From Roseateles sp. SL47 (GTDB lineage Bacteria; Pseudomonadota; Gammaproteobacteria; Burkholderiales; Burkholderiaceae_C): 64,000 nt of DNA. This document shows, one piece after another, positions 55,076 through 63,969 of the stretch (position 1 is its first letter; every line of letters begins with the position of its first letter). Location: the NCBI RefSeq assembly GCF_026625885.1, contig NZ_CP113068.1, forward strand, positions 3,410,001-3,474,000. Direction: 5' to 3'. The position numbers and the translations under genes are program-made. The notes beneath the pieces are model-generated. The model saw only the letters and a program-made list of their open reading frames with translations, did no database searches and was not told the origin of the DNA.

Positions 55076-56326
55076 TCAGGGTCGCGCGCGCAAGCGCTTG
55101 GTGCGGAAGGTGCCCCAGCCATTGGCGACGACAGACTTCAGGAACGCAGCCAAGCCACTCTCGTGGGGCCGCGGCGCCCGGCCGTTGCCGATGCGCCGGA
55201 GTTGCCGCGTGTACCAGACGATTTCCATGAGCCCCATGCGGTCGATGGCATTGAGCCCGGAGCTGATAGGACGCACTTGCTGCGCGCTGTCGCGCCCCTG
55301 CAGCAGGGACGCGGGCGCATCGGGGTCAATGGCCAGCAAGCGTGCCAGGCCGACGACATCCAGTGCGCCGCTGCGCAGCGCCGCATTCATGCCAGCGGCC
55401 GTGCGAAAGCCACCGGTGACCATGAGGGGCACCTGGGTCGCGCCGCGCGCCCTCTCCGCGAAGCCCAGGAAGTAGGCTTCACGCGCCGCCGTGGACGCCT
55501 TCTTGGTCTCCTGCATGATCCCGCTCATCGCCGGGGCCTCGTAGGTGCCACCGGAGACCTCGATCAAGTCGATACCAGCGTCGGCCAGGACGCGGATGGT
55601 GTCGAGCGACTCCTCTTCGGTGAAGCCGCCTCGCTGGAAATCGGCCGAATTCAGTTTGACGCCAACCGGGAAGTCCACGCCAACCTGACGGCGTATAGCC
55701 GCGTAGACCGCCAGCACGAAGCGACGGCGCCTCTCAGGCGTTCCGCCCCACTCGTCGCTGCGGCGGTTGTGGTGTGGCGACAGAAACTGGTTGATCAGGT
55801 ACCCGTGGGCCGCGTGGATTTGTACACCACTGAAGCCCGCCTGCTTGCAAATGGCGGCAGCGCGGCCAAAGCGCTCGATGATGTCCTGAATCTCGGCCGT
55901 CGTGGCTTCGCGAGGCGTCTCAAAGAATGCCGCCATGTCCTCGCGGAACGGCACGGCGGACGGGGCAAGGTTGACCGCATTCAAGCCTTTGGGTGACTGC
56001 TTGCCCGGATGGTTCAGCTGCGCCCACAGCGCAGAACCTCGCGCAGTTGCCGCCTGTGCCCAACGCTTAAGGACGGGCAGGTCAGACTCGTCTTCGATGA
56101 CGACATTGCCAGGCTCTCCCAGCGCTCGCCGGTCGACCATCACGTTACCCGTGATGATCAGACCCAGGCCGGTCGAGCCCCAACGGCGGTACAGCGCCAC
56201 GAGCGCTTCGGTCGGGCGGTTGCCGTAGGTCGCCAGTGCTTCGCTCATGGCGGCCTTGGCCAGCCGGTTGCGAAGCACGCTGCCATTGGGCAAGCGCACG
56301 GACTGGTTCAGCAGGTTCGCGTCCAT
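55076..56326 (-). CDS. NADH:flavin oxidoreductase, old yellow enzyme family
   Basis: FMN-dependent ene-reductase-type enzyme, 416 residues. TIM-barrel motifs: LRNRLAKAAMSEALA, GLIITGNVMVD, WAQLNHPGKQ, GVQIHAAHGYLINQFLSPHHN (substrate-binding His pair, about 178), RSDEWGGTPERR, GVKLNSADFQ and VTGGFRTAAGM. It resembles the longer 2,4-dienoyl-CoA-like branch without the FeS part. Starts 9 bp after the SCP2-like gene, so the two are coupled. Substrate unknown. Confidence 0.9.
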   Translation of the reverse strand: MDANLLNQSVRLPNGSVLRNRLAKAAMSEALATYGNRPTEALVALYRRWGSTGLGLIITGNVMVDRRALGEPGNVVIEDESDLPVLKRWAQAATARGSALWAQLNHPGKQSPKGLNAVNLAPSAVPFREDMAAFFETPREATTAEIQDIIERFGRAAAICKQAGFSGVQIHAAHGYLINQFLSPHHNRRSDEWGGTPERRRRFVLAVYAAIRRQVGVDFPVGVKLNSADFQRGGFTEEESLDTIRVLADAGIDLIEVSGGTYEAPAMSGIMQETKKASTAAREAYFLGFAERARGATQVPLMVTGGFRTAAGMNAALRSGALDVVGLARLLAIDPDAPASLLQGRDSAQQVRPISSGLNAIDRMGLMEIVWYTRQLRRIGNGRAPRPHESGLAAFLKSVVANGWGTFRTKRLRARP

Positions 56327-56334
56327 CGGGCACC

Positions 56335-56733
56335 TCAGAATGCCGTGCGGTTGTAGGGCGAGATGACCTTAGGGGGCTGCAGCAGCGCGCTCAAGCCCTG
56401 GAACCACATTACCTCCTGGAAGTCGCCGCTGATGGTCAGGTCCTTGCTGCCCAGGGCGTTCAGGAAGGCGGTTTGCCCGTCTTTGGCCGACAGCACATCA
56501 AAGCCTTTGGCGGGGCTGCTGAAGCTGAAGGTGAAGGCTGGGTTCGCTATCAGCCCGGCAGACGAGCGAATGCGACCGCCGTCCAGCACGTAGGTCCGGC
56601 CCGCGCCTGATGCAGTCCGGATTTGAAAGACCAGGTGCTTGTAGGCGACGTAGCGCGCCACGTCGGCGTTGCTGCGAATCTTGCGATTGAGAATCTGGGC
56701 GAAGGCCCAGAGCAGGAACTTGAACTTCAGCAT
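56335..56733 (-). CDS. SCP2-like sterol-binding domain protein
   Basis: A 132-residue small protein. The region YVLDGGRIRSSAGLIANPAF, then TFSFSSPAKGFDVLSA and LTISGDFQEVMWFQGLSALL resembles the sterol-carrier-protein-2 fold, a lipid-binding pocket. It begins MLKFKFLLWAFAQILNRK, a basic amphipathic or membrane-leaning helix. ATG at 56733 is chosen; an ATG 30 bp upstream lacks family-like sequence. It lies between the alpha/beta hydrolase and the OYE and may carry a hydrophobic substrate. Confidence 0.65.
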   Translation of the reverse strand: MLKFKFLLWAFAQILNRKIRSNADVARYVAYKHLVFQIRTASGAGRTYVLDGGRIRSSAGLIANPAFTFSFSSPAKGFDVLSAKDGQTAFLNALGSKDLTISGDFQEVMWFQGLSALLQPPKVISPYNRTAF

Positions 56734-56781
56734 GGGGAATCCTCGGGGGGACAGGGTGGGCAAGCCAGCAGGTGGTACGTG

Positions 56782-57627
56782 CTACTCGCTGAGGAACTGG
56801 ATGGCGTGGCCCAAGAACCGCTGCGGGTACTGGAACTGCGCACCGTGACCGGCGTCGGGGTAGATGAACAACTGGGCGTTCGGCAGGTTGCGCGCCATGT
56901 AAAAAGAGTTCACCGTCGCCACCATCACGTCGTGCACGCCGTTGAGGATGAACGTGGGCTGCGTGATGCTCCGTAGGTAGGCGAAGGGATCGTCCTCCTG
57001 CAGCCGCGGCAGGTAGTGCATATTGGCTTCGATCTGCGCTCTTGCGACCTCGGGCGACGAGGGCGGGTCCTGCTCCACGCGCTGGTGCCGGCGCTCCCAG
57101 AACTCCTGCGCTGCTTGTTGCGCCTGCGGCGAGCGTCCGAAGAACAGGTACTTAAAGTCTTCAAGGCTTGGGACCGGATTGACAGCTGTTTCCAGCACCG
57201 GGTGTTCCATCTCGGGGTCGCCCCCGCGCGGACCTGTACCCAGGAGCATCAGCTTGCGCACGAGCGCCGGATGACGCCAAGTCAAGTCCAGCGCCTGGAA
57301 GCCCCCGAGAGAGAAGCCGAGCACGTCGATCTGCGACAAGCCCAAGGCCCGCGCGAAGGCGGCTGCATCGTCGGCCATATCCTCAATCCGGGTGCGCGGC
57401 ACTCCCGTCGAAGACGCGACGCCGCGACCGTTGAAGAGAATCACCTCCCGGGCCGCAGCCAGGCCGTCGGTCATGATCGGGTCCCAATGGTCCATGCCTC
57501 CCCGGAAGTGCTGCAGCATTAGCAGCGGCGGCTGTCCCGTGTTGGCGTTGCCCCAGCGCCGATAGGCGAACTTGGCGCCGTCCATGTGAAGGAAACGTGT
57601 GGGGGTGGTGAGATGGGTATCGCTCAT
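56782..57627 (-). CDS. Alpha/beta hydrolase
   Basis: A 281-residue alpha/beta hydrolase. The nucleophile elbow is GFSLGG (about 106-111); the oxyanion region is MLQHFRGGMDHWDP; the acid is probably in ILNGVHDVMV and the His in PDAGHGAQFQYPQRFL. Close to the exported hydrolase upstream in sequence and motif layout (FRGG...WDP, GHG.FQY), so they are likely paralogues. No signal peptide. Probably esterase, lactonase or haloperoxidase-like. Confidence 0.88.
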   Translation of the reverse strand: MSDTHLTTPTRFLHMDGAKFAYRRWGNANTGQPPLLMLQHFRGGMDHWDPIMTDGLAAAREVILFNGRGVASSTGVPRTRIEDMADDAAAFARALGLSQIDVLGFSLGGFQALDLTWRHPALVRKLMLLGTGPRGGDPEMEHPVLETAVNPVPSLEDFKYLFFGRSPQAQQAAQEFWERRHQRVEQDPPSSPEVARAQIEANMHYLPRLQEDDPFAYLRSITQPTFILNGVHDVMVATVNSFYMARNLPNAQLFIYPDAGHGAQFQYPQRFLGHAIQFLSE

Positions 57628-57641
57628 GAATGCCTCCAAAC

Positions 57642-58607
57642 TCAGCGGGACAGGAAGGACAGCGCCCTGCGCACGAAGTCCTCGTGGTACTGAAAGATGC
57701 CGCCGTGGCCGGCATCCGCATAGATCACCAACTGCGCGTTCGGCAAGCGCTTGGCGAGGTCGTAGGAGTTGGGCGTGGGCACCATCCGGTCGTCGTCACC
57801 ATTGGCCACGAGAACCGGCTGCTTGATGGCGGAGAGGTCCGCAGGGCGCTTTTCGCCCCAGGCCTTCAGTGCCTGCAGCTGGGACACGTAAGCCCACACG
57901 GCGATCTCGGCATCACGGTTCTCGCCCCGCTCTTGCAGTCGCTTCAGGAAGGCCTGGCCGGCGGCGATGCCACCCGGCGTCCTCGTGAAGAACAGGTACT
58001 GTTTGGGGTCTTGACCGGCGAACGTCGCGCGGATCAAGTCGTAGTTCGCGACCCCGGCGACCGTGCTAATGCCCTCGCCGCCAGCGGGGCCGGTGCCAGC
58101 GAGGATCATGCGGCGAACCAGTGCGGGCTCCTTCAGCGCCATCTCCTGGGCAATCATCCCGCCCATCGAGAAGCCGAACAGGTCGACCTGCTTGAAGCCC
58201 TTTGCCTTGATGAAGGCGGCGGCATCATCGGCCATCTGCTCGATGGTGTTGGCCGGCCTGCCCGTGGACGCGCCGACGCCGCGGTTGTCGAATGCGATCA
58301 CATGGTGCTTCGCAGCCAGGCCGTCGACGATGCGTGGGTCCCAGTTGTCGAGCACGGCGGCCAGGTGGGCCAGCAGGATCACGGGCGTGCCGCCGTTGTG
58401 CTGCCCGAGCTCGCGGTAGGCATAGCTCACGGGGCCGACAGCCAGGCTTTGCGTCGCAACGCTCTTCCATGTCGGGCCCGTCACCTGACCGCCGGAAGCG
58501 ACCGTTGGACCGGTCGGGTTCGCGACGTCGGCAAGCGCGGGCGACGTCACGAGGACGCACGACAACGCCAAGGCAGAAAGGGCTGATTTTGGGAATCGTA
58601 TGGACAT
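57642..58607 (-). CDS. Exported alpha/beta hydrolase
   Basis: A 321-residue secreted alpha/beta hydrolase. Signal peptide residues 1-26, ending PALA before DVANPTG. The nucleophile is in GFSMGG, the acid in NGDDDRMVP and the His in ADAGHGGIFQYHEDFV. The ATG at 58607 (MSIRFPKSAL) starts the signal peptide; an upstream frame to 58781 is noise. Similar in pattern to the cytosolic hydrolase downstream (14 bp away), suggesting duplication and relocalisation. Confidence 0.88.
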   Translation of the reverse strand: MSIRFPKSALSALALSCVLVTSPALADVANPTGPTVASGGQVTGPTWKSVATQSLAVGPVSYAYRELGQHNGGTPVILLAHLAAVLDNWDPRIVDGLAAKHHVIAFDNRGVGASTGRPANTIEQMADDAAAFIKAKGFKQVDLFGFSMGGMIAQEMALKEPALVRRMILAGTGPAGGEGISTVAGVANYDLIRATFAGQDPKQYLFFTRTPGGIAAGQAFLKRLQERGENRDAEIAVWAYVSQLQALKAWGEKRPADLSAIKQPVLVANGDDDRMVPTPNSYDLAKRLPNAQLVIYADAGHGGIFQYHEDFVRRALSFLSR

Positions 58608-58636
58608 GATGGATAAAAGTTCGTGGTGAAAGGGGC

Positions 58637-59386
58637 TCAGAGCGGATGGCGGCGGCGATCCTGGGTGCCGCTGAGGACAGGGCGGTATCGGTCGGCTGTT
58701 GGGTGGGTCCGCGTCGCAGGCGTGGTGGTTGCAGGCAGGAAACTGCCTCCGGGGTGTACGCCTTCGCAGGCTGGGTTCCACATGCCGTGCCGAGCCTCTC
58801 TGCGATAGGCGATACCCAGGCTGCCGACGATGAAGCTGTATTGAAGGTGGCTGTCGCCAGAGAGCGACGGCATGGTGAACACGCGGATTCGGTCGGGCCC
58901 GACTTCTGCTGCGATGGCGGCGACGACATCGACCAAGAGGCGTGCGCGCAGTGACCAGGAGGAATCACATGCCGCTTCAGATGGGAGCTCGGCAGCTTTG
59001 ATGTACTGCGCCAACGTCAAGCCTCCGCAGACGTAGAGCTCGACGCCGTCAAACCCTGCATCGACAGCCTGAGCGGCGGCATGGCGGACTTCGTCGCCGA
59101 GGCTTTTTGCAGCAGCGGCGGGACACAGGCTGGCATGTGAGCCGACATGCCAAAACTGCACAAACATGCGGTCCCCCCTGCTGCGCAGTGAACCGTTGAA
59201 CTTGCGCCAGCGTGCGATTTGTTCGGTCGTGTACAGCTCACGCCGCTGGTCATGCCTAGCCAGCACACCCAGCACGGCGTGACAGGTTTTGTGAGCGCTG
59301 CGGCTGGAAGGCGGCCACTTGAGCGCGACACCCGCTAACGGCTGCACTTCAAATGCAGGCGCATCGTGGGTCGAGGTCTCAAGCAT
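58637..59386 (-). pseudogene. Degenerate NemA-like old yellow enzyme gene
   Basis: Recognisable fragments of an N-ethylmaleimide reductase-type OYE: ELYTTEQIARWRKF, RGDRMFVQFWHVGSHA, EVRHAAAQAVDAGFDGVELY and LVDVVAAIAAEVGPDRIRVF, then AYRREARHGMWNPA. The FMN/substrate segments between (HAANGYLLDQFL and NRTDAYGG types) are altered or lost, and the C-terminus is not family-like. At 249 residues it is about 110 short. It still has an operator-like site upstream. The intact OYE at 55076 may serve in its place. Confidence 0.65.
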
Positions 59387-59417
59387 GGGTCACCACAGGT
59401 CGGTCAGCAATGCTTGT

Positions 59418-59434
59418 ATGATGACGATCATCAT
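59418..59434. promoter_or_regulatory. 17-bp inverted repeat upstream of the OYE remnant
   Basis: ATGATGA-CGA-TCATCAT, 7-bp perfect arms around 3 bp, 32 bp upstream of the OYE remnant start. Its size and AT-rich setting fit a TetR-family operator. The rest of 59387-59693 holds no gene. Confidence 0.45.
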
Positions 59435-59693
59435 CTTAAAAGTCAATGCATTAGATGATGATTGCAATCAATAATTGCCAAATGCGTCACTCTCGGTGCA
59501 GCCCACGAATGAGCGCGCGGGCGCTGGCAGCGAAGCGTTGGCCTCCGGGCGGCGGCCCTGACCCGGTGCATGTTGATCTGACGGGTCATGCAGCCTCGCC
59601 CCGGCTGCAATTAGGTCTACACCGCACATCCCAGGGCGAGGTCTGGCAGAGTGGCGGACCAGCCACCATGCACGGAAACTGGCGGCTGTCGCG

Positions 59694-60515
59694 CTACTGC
59701 GCGAGACCGAACTGCTTGTGCAGCACCTTGTCGAACAGGGAGCGAGGCAAAAAGCGCCGTGCGAAGGCGCCTTGCCGCGCGGACTTGCCCGACGGATAGC
59801 GAAGCAATGGCTGGTCCTTGAGCGCCGCCACGACGATGGTCTCGCCGACGCTTTCCGGCGTGTCCGCCACGGCCATGACGCGGTCGTAGGCGGCCGAGTA
59901 GCCCGCGCGCAGCGCGTCATAGGCACTCAGCGGCTGGTCCGCGGCAGCCGTGCTGGACTCGAAGGAGGTCTTCGTTGCACCGGGTTCGATCACCGCCACG
60001 CGAATGCCGAAGCCACGGACCTCGTGGTCCAGTGATTCCGAGTACCCCTCCAGCGCATGCTTGGTGGCCGAGTAGTAGGCGCTGAATGGCGAAGGGATAA
60101 AGCCCAGGCCTGACCCGATGTTGAGGATACGACCTGTTCGCTGCCGACGCATCAGCGGCAACACAGCATTGGTCACGCGTACCACGCCGTGAAAGTTGGT
60201 GTCGAAGAGCGCCTTGACCTGGTCGATGGAGCTTTCTTCGGCCGCGCCCGTGATGCCGATGCCCGCGTTGTTCACCAGCAGGTCAATTCGCCCCTCGAGC
60301 CGCACAAGTTCCGCGACAGCAGCCTGCACGGAGGCATCGTCGGTCACGTCAAGCGCCAGCAAGGGGTAGGTGCTGCTGGCGCTGCTCCCGCCGCGCCGGC
60401 TCGTGCCATAGACGGTAAAGCCGGCGGCGATCAACTGCTTTGCGGCAGCGGCGCCGATGCCTGACGAGGCGCCTGTGACGAGTGCCACGCGTTTTTGCTT
60501 GTTCGGGTTGTTCAT
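59694..60515 (-). CDS. Short-chain dehydrogenase/reductase (SDR)
   Basis: Classical SDR of 273 residues. NAD(P)-binding TGASSGIGAAAAKQL (about 14-28), NNAG (LLVNNAGIGITG, about 85) and the active-site YYSATKHALEG (about 150-160). The residue after the first beta strand suggests NADP preference (GTSRRGG). ATG at 60515 is chosen. It starts just downstream of the second SDR and overlaps its end in a different frame by about 50 bp at most. Substrate unknown. Confidence 0.88.
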   Translation of the reverse strand: MNNPNKQKRVALVTGASSGIGAAAAKQLIAAGFTVYGTSRRGGSSASSTYPLLALDVTDDASVQAAVAELVRLEGRIDLLVNNAGIGITGAAEESSIDQVKALFDTNFHGVVRVTNAVLPLMRRQRTGRILNIGSGLGFIPSPFSAYYSATKHALEGYSESLDHEVRGFGIRVAVIEPGATKTSFESSTAAADQPLSAYDALRAGYSAAYDRVMAVADTPESVGETIVVAALKDQPLLRYPSGKSARQGAFARRFLPRSLFDKVLHKQFGLAQ

Positions 60516-60567
60516 CGGATGCCTGGAGACGGTGAGAGATGGGGACGGCGAATCGGGGCGACGCGAC

Positions 60568-61356
60568 TCACGGTGCGGTTTGATAGCGCTCAGCCACATG
60601 CGCCTGCTGAACGCCCGACAGTAGCTGCAGCCGCGCCATCTCGAGCGCGCGCCAGCGCTCGATGTCGTGCACCGAAGGCAGGGTCACGGTCTCGCGCCGG
60701 TCGAAGCCGATCAGGGCCGCATCGACGAGTTCACCGACTTCCATCAGGTCGCTCATGGCGCTGGTGTCGATACCGGCGCGCTCCCAGATTTCCGTCAACG
60801 TGCCCGCCGGCAACACCGCTTGCACGTAAACCCCTTTGGGTGCCAATTCCACGCTCAGCCCTTGGGACAGGAACTGCACGAAGGCCTTGGTGGCGCCGTA
60901 GATGGACATGCCGAACTCGGGGGCCAGCCCCACCACTGAGCCGATGTTGACGATGGCGCCGCCGCCGGCCTCGGCGAAGCGAGGCGCCACCGCCGCAGCC
61001 AGTCGCGTCAGCGACGTGGTGTTCAGCGCGATGAGGCGTTCGATGCTGTTGGCCGACTGCTGCAGGATGCCGCCGGACTGAGCCGCTCCTGCGTTGTTTA
61101 CCAGCACGCCGATGCGGTTGTCGTCACGTAGCCGGTCCTCGACCACCGCCAGATCGGACGGGTTCGTCAAGTCGGCCTGCAAGACCTCAACTTCAACGCC
61201 GCTCTCCGTGCGCAAGCGCTCCGCGAGCGACTCCAGGCGCACCTTGTCCCGCGCCACGATGACGAGGTTGTGGCCGCGCCGCGCAAAGCGTTCTGCGTAA
61301 GCGGCACCAATGCCGGTGGATGCGCCGGTGATGAGGACTGAGTGACCGATGGACAT
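60568..61356 (-). CDS. Short-chain dehydrogenase/reductase (SDR)
   Basis: Second SDR, 262 residues. ITGASTGIGAAYAERFARRG (about 9-28), VLVNNAGAAQSGG and the catalytic YGATKAFVQFL (about 158-168). It resembles the YqjQ/DltE-type SDRs that act on fatty or ketone substrates. It is the first gene of the two-SDR unit and lies 130 bp from the divergent TetR gene, sharing a promoter region with a perfect palindrome. Confidence 0.88.
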   Translation of the reverse strand: MSIGHSVLITGASTGIGAAYAERFARRGHNLVIVARDKVRLESLAERLRTESGVEVEVLQADLTNPSDLAVVEDRLRDDNRIGVLVNNAGAAQSGGILQQSANSIERLIALNTTSLTRLAAAVAPRFAEAGGGAIVNIGSVVGLAPEFGMSIYGATKAFVQFLSQGLSVELAPKGVYVQAVLPAGTLTEIWERAGIDTSAMSDLMEVGELVDAALIGFDRRETVTLPSVHDIERWRALEMARLQLLSGVQQAHVAERYQTAP

Positions 61357-61390
61357 GACGTGACCTTCTAAGAAGCTGGTCAGCCATTAC

Positions 61391-61406
61391 GATTACGATC
61401 GTAATC
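61391..61406. promoter_or_regulatory. Perfect 16-bp palindrome, likely TetR operator
   Basis: GATTACGATCGTAATC is a perfect 16-bp inverted repeat in the 129-bp gap between the divergent SDR (61356) and TetR (61486) genes. It is well placed to control both. TetR operators typically have this length and symmetry. Confidence 0.65.
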
Positions 61407-61485
61407 TTTGGTCAATACTTTGATTATGAACGACATCAATCTACAATGGGCAGCTGTACAGCAACCCAAGCCCCCTCGAGCCATC

Positions 61486-62094
61486 ATGAAAGTCACCAAG
61501 GCACAGGCCCAGGCGAACCGAGCCCACGTTGTCGAGACAGCCTCACAGCTTTTTCGTGAGCGCGGTTACGACGGCGTCGGCGTGGCCGACCTGATGGCAG
61601 CTGCTGGGTTCACGCACGGCGGCTTCTACAAGCAGTTCGGCTCCAAGACGGACCTGATCGCGGAAGCAACCGCTTGCGGAATCGGCCAAACCATGGCCTT
61701 GGCCAGCAGCGCCGACCCTGCCGAGTTCGTCAGCCAGTACGTCTCAAGAGCGCATCGGGATCACCGTGGCCAGGGCTGCACGATGGCCGCCCTGGGGGGC
61801 GATGCCGCGCGGCAACCAGATTCGGTCAGGACCGCCTTCGTCGAAGGCATTGAAGGTCTGGCGACCGGGTTAAGCCAGCACAGTAGCTTCGCCGGCCTCA
61901 ATCCGGAGCAAGCGCGCGCCAAGGTTCTCGAGATGATGACGCATGCCGTCGGCGCCATCGTCATGTCTCGAGCCTGCCCGGACGATTCGCCCTTGGCTGA
62001 CGAAATACTGGCCGTCTGCCGGAACGCCATCCTGGGGACTGTCCCTGCGGCTGCGCCGTCGGACGCCTCTCGGCGCCGGTGCAAGGCCAGCTGA
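61486..62094 (+). CDS. TetR/AcrR-family transcriptional repressor
   Basis: A 202-residue TetR-family regulator. The helix-turn-helix includes VVETASQLFRERGYDGVGVA and MAAAGFTHGGFYKQFGSKTD (about 15-60). The C-terminal ligand domain has CTMAALGGDAARQPDSVR. The frame is open from 61408, but the ATG at 61486 (MKVTKAQ) fits the family; the earlier part contains the operator. It probably represses itself and the divergent SDR genes. Confidence 0.9.
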   Translation: MKVTKAQAQANRAHVVETASQLFRERGYDGVGVADLMAAAGFTHGGFYKQFGSKTDLIAEATACGIGQTMALASSADPAEFVSQYVSRAHRDHRGQGCTMAALGGDAARQPDSVRTAFVEGIEGLATGLSQHSSFAGLNPEQARAKVLEMMTHAVGAIVMSRACPDDSPLADEILAVCRNAILGTVPAAAPSDASRRRCKAS

Positions 62095-62165
62095 GGCATC
62101 ACCCTGCAGTTCGAGGCCGGAACCGTACGGCAGCTGTAAGCAGGCCCCGCGCCCGGCGTGGCCCC

Positions 62166-63443
62166 TCAACTGGCTGGCGTGAACCGCCGGATGCGCATGA
62201 CCAGCACGGCGGCCACGAGGCACACAGCCCCCGCCGCAAAAAGCGCTGGGTTGTAGGTGAGCAGCAGTGTGCGGGTCAGCCCCGCACCGTAGGCCGCTGC
62301 GGCTGCGCCGAGCTGATGGGCCGCAAACACCCAGCCGAACACCAGCCCGGCTTTCTCCTTGCCGAAGGCCTGGGCCGTCAGCTTGACCGTGGGCGGCACC
62401 GTGGCGATCCAGTCCAGGCCGTAGAACATCGCAAACAGCGACAGGCCATAGAGCGTGAAAGTCGAGAAGGGCAGCCAGAACAGCGACAGCCCGCGCAGCG
62501 CGTAGTACCAGAACAGCAGCTTGCGGTTGTCATAGCGATCCGACAGGTAGCCCGATAGCGTCGTGCCGACCAGGTCGAACGCACCCATCATGGCGAGCAC
62601 CGAAGCCGCCGGTACCGCGGACAGACCGTTGTCGCCGCACAGCGAGATGAAGTGCGTCTGGACCAGGCCGTTCGTGCTGAGCCCGCAGATGAAGAAACTC
62701 GCGGCGAGGACCCAGAACGTGCGGTGGCGGGCTGCCTCGGCCAGTGTGGTGAACGGCGCCAGGAAGTTGAGCGGCGCTGCGGCGAGCGGCGCATCCTGCG
62801 GCGCGTCTGCTGGCTCGCCGACCGGGCGCAGACCGACGTCGCGCGGTTGATTGCGCACGAACAGCAGCGCCAGGACGGCCACGCCGATGCAGGCCGCCAT
62901 GATCGGCAGCACTGCGTACCGCCAGCCCAGGTGTTCGATGATCCAGGCCGCCGCAGGCAGGAAGAGCAACTGGCCTGTGGCCGTGCTGGCGGCGAACAGC
63001 CCGACGACCAGACCGCGATGGGCCGTGAACCAGCGATTCGCCACCATGGCGCCCAGCACCAAGGCGGTGAGGCCCGTGCCGCAGCCCAGCACCAAACCCC
63101 ACAGCAGGAAGAGTTGCCACAGCTGCGTGACCTGAGTGGCCAGGCCCATGGCCACGGCGATGAAGCTCGCGGCGGCGACCATGATGCGGCTCAGCCCGAA
63201 GCGCGCGATGAACAGTGCGGCGAACGGCCCCAGCAGCCCGAACAAGGCGAAGCGCACGGCGAAGACCGAGGCCAGCTGGTCAGTTGCCCAGCCGAATTCA
63301 CGGCTCAGGGGCTGCAGCATCGCGCCCGGCAGGCCGAGCGCGGCCGAGGTGGTGAGCATCGCCAGGAAGGTGACCGCGGCCACCACCCACCCGTAGTGAA
63401 CGCCACGCCGGACCAGGGCGGCGGCAACAGGTTGAGCAAGCAT
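62166..63443 (-). CDS. Major facilitator superfamily transporter
   Basis: A 425-residue MFS transporter with about 12 membrane segments. Starts HYGWVVAAVTFLAMLTTSAA, with motif-A-like LIARFGLSRIMV after segment 2 and a second copy YLSDRYDNRKLLF after segment 8. The central loop (about 195-225) is Pro/Asp/Ala-rich. Looks like the YbfB/oxalate-formate-like branch that carries organic acids or drugs. Divergent from the MarR gene with a palindrome between them. Confidence 0.88.
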   Translation of the reverse strand: MLAQPVAAALVRRGVHYGWVVAAVTFLAMLTTSAALGLPGAMLQPLSREFGWATDQLASVFAVRFALFGLLGPFAALFIARFGLSRIMVAAASFIAVAMGLATQVTQLWQLFLLWGLVLGCGTGLTALVLGAMVANRWFTAHRGLVVGLFAASTATGQLLFLPAAAWIIEHLGWRYAVLPIMAACIGVAVLALLFVRNQPRDVGLRPVGEPADAPQDAPLAAAPLNFLAPFTTLAEAARHRTFWVLAASFFICGLSTNGLVQTHFISLCGDNGLSAVPAASVLAMMGAFDLVGTTLSGYLSDRYDNRKLLFWYYALRGLSLFWLPFSTFTLYGLSLFAMFYGLDWIATVPPTVKLTAQAFGKEKAGLVFGWVFAAHQLGAAAAAYGAGLTRTLLLTYNPALFAAGAVCLVAAVLVMRIRRFTPAS

Positions 63444-63472
63444 GGTTCGGTCAAAAAGATGTAATTACAATT

Positions 63473-63486
63473 ATTGTAGCTACAAT
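63473..63486. promoter_or_regulatory. 14-bp perfect palindrome between MFS and MarR genes
   Basis: ATTGTAGCTACAAT, a perfect 14-bp inverted repeat in the 49-bp gap between the divergent MFS (63443) and MarR (63493) starts, within an AT-rich stretch of otherwise GC-rich DNA. Probably the MarR operator, overlapping the promoters of both genes. Confidence 0.65.
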
Positions 63487-63492
63487 TATCTG

Positions 63493-63969
63493 ATGCTCAT
63501 ACCGAAGTTGGACCTTCCCACCGCTGAGCTCCCTGCGCCCAAAGGCTGCAGCAGCCTCAAGCTGCGCCAGTTGTCGCGCCGGGTCAGCCAACTCTTCGAT
63601 GCCGAGGTCGGCAGTGCCGGCCTCAAGACGACGCAATACTCACTACTCTCGCACGTCGTGCGACTCGGCCCCGTGCGACCGGGCCAGCTGGCCGCAGCGA
63701 TGGAGATGGATGCGTCGACGCTCACGCGCAACCTCCAGCCCTTGATCGCTCAAGGGTGGGTGCAAGTCGGTGCCGGGGACGACGGCCGCAGCCGCCTGGT
63801 TGAGGTGACGCCTGCGGGCCGTGCCAAGCAGGCCCTGGCGCGCAAAGCGTGGCAGCGGGCGCAGCAGGGATTCAACGAGCGCATGGGTGCTGAACGTGTC
63901 GCGCGGCTTCACGCGGCAATCGACGAGTGCCTGGGGCTGCTGCACGAGGCCGTCGACACGATCGAATGA
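63493..63969 (+). CDS. MarR-family transcriptional regulator
   Basis: A 158-residue MarR-family winged-helix regulator. The helices and wing are TQYSLLSHVVRLGPVRPGQL, then MEMDASTLTRNLQPLIAQGW and GDDGRSRLVEVTPAGRAK. The frame is open from 63442, but the ATG at 63493 starts outside the palindrome. It probably represses the divergent MFS gene, releasing it on ligand binding. Confidence 0.9.
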   Translation: MLIPKLDLPTAELPAPKGCSSLKLRQLSRRVSQLFDAEVGSAGLKTTQYSLLSHVVRLGPVRPGQLAAAMEMDASTLTRNLQPLIAQGWVQVGAGDDGRSRLVEVTPAGRAKQALARKAWQRAQQGFNERMGAERVARLHAAIDECLGLLHEAVDTIE

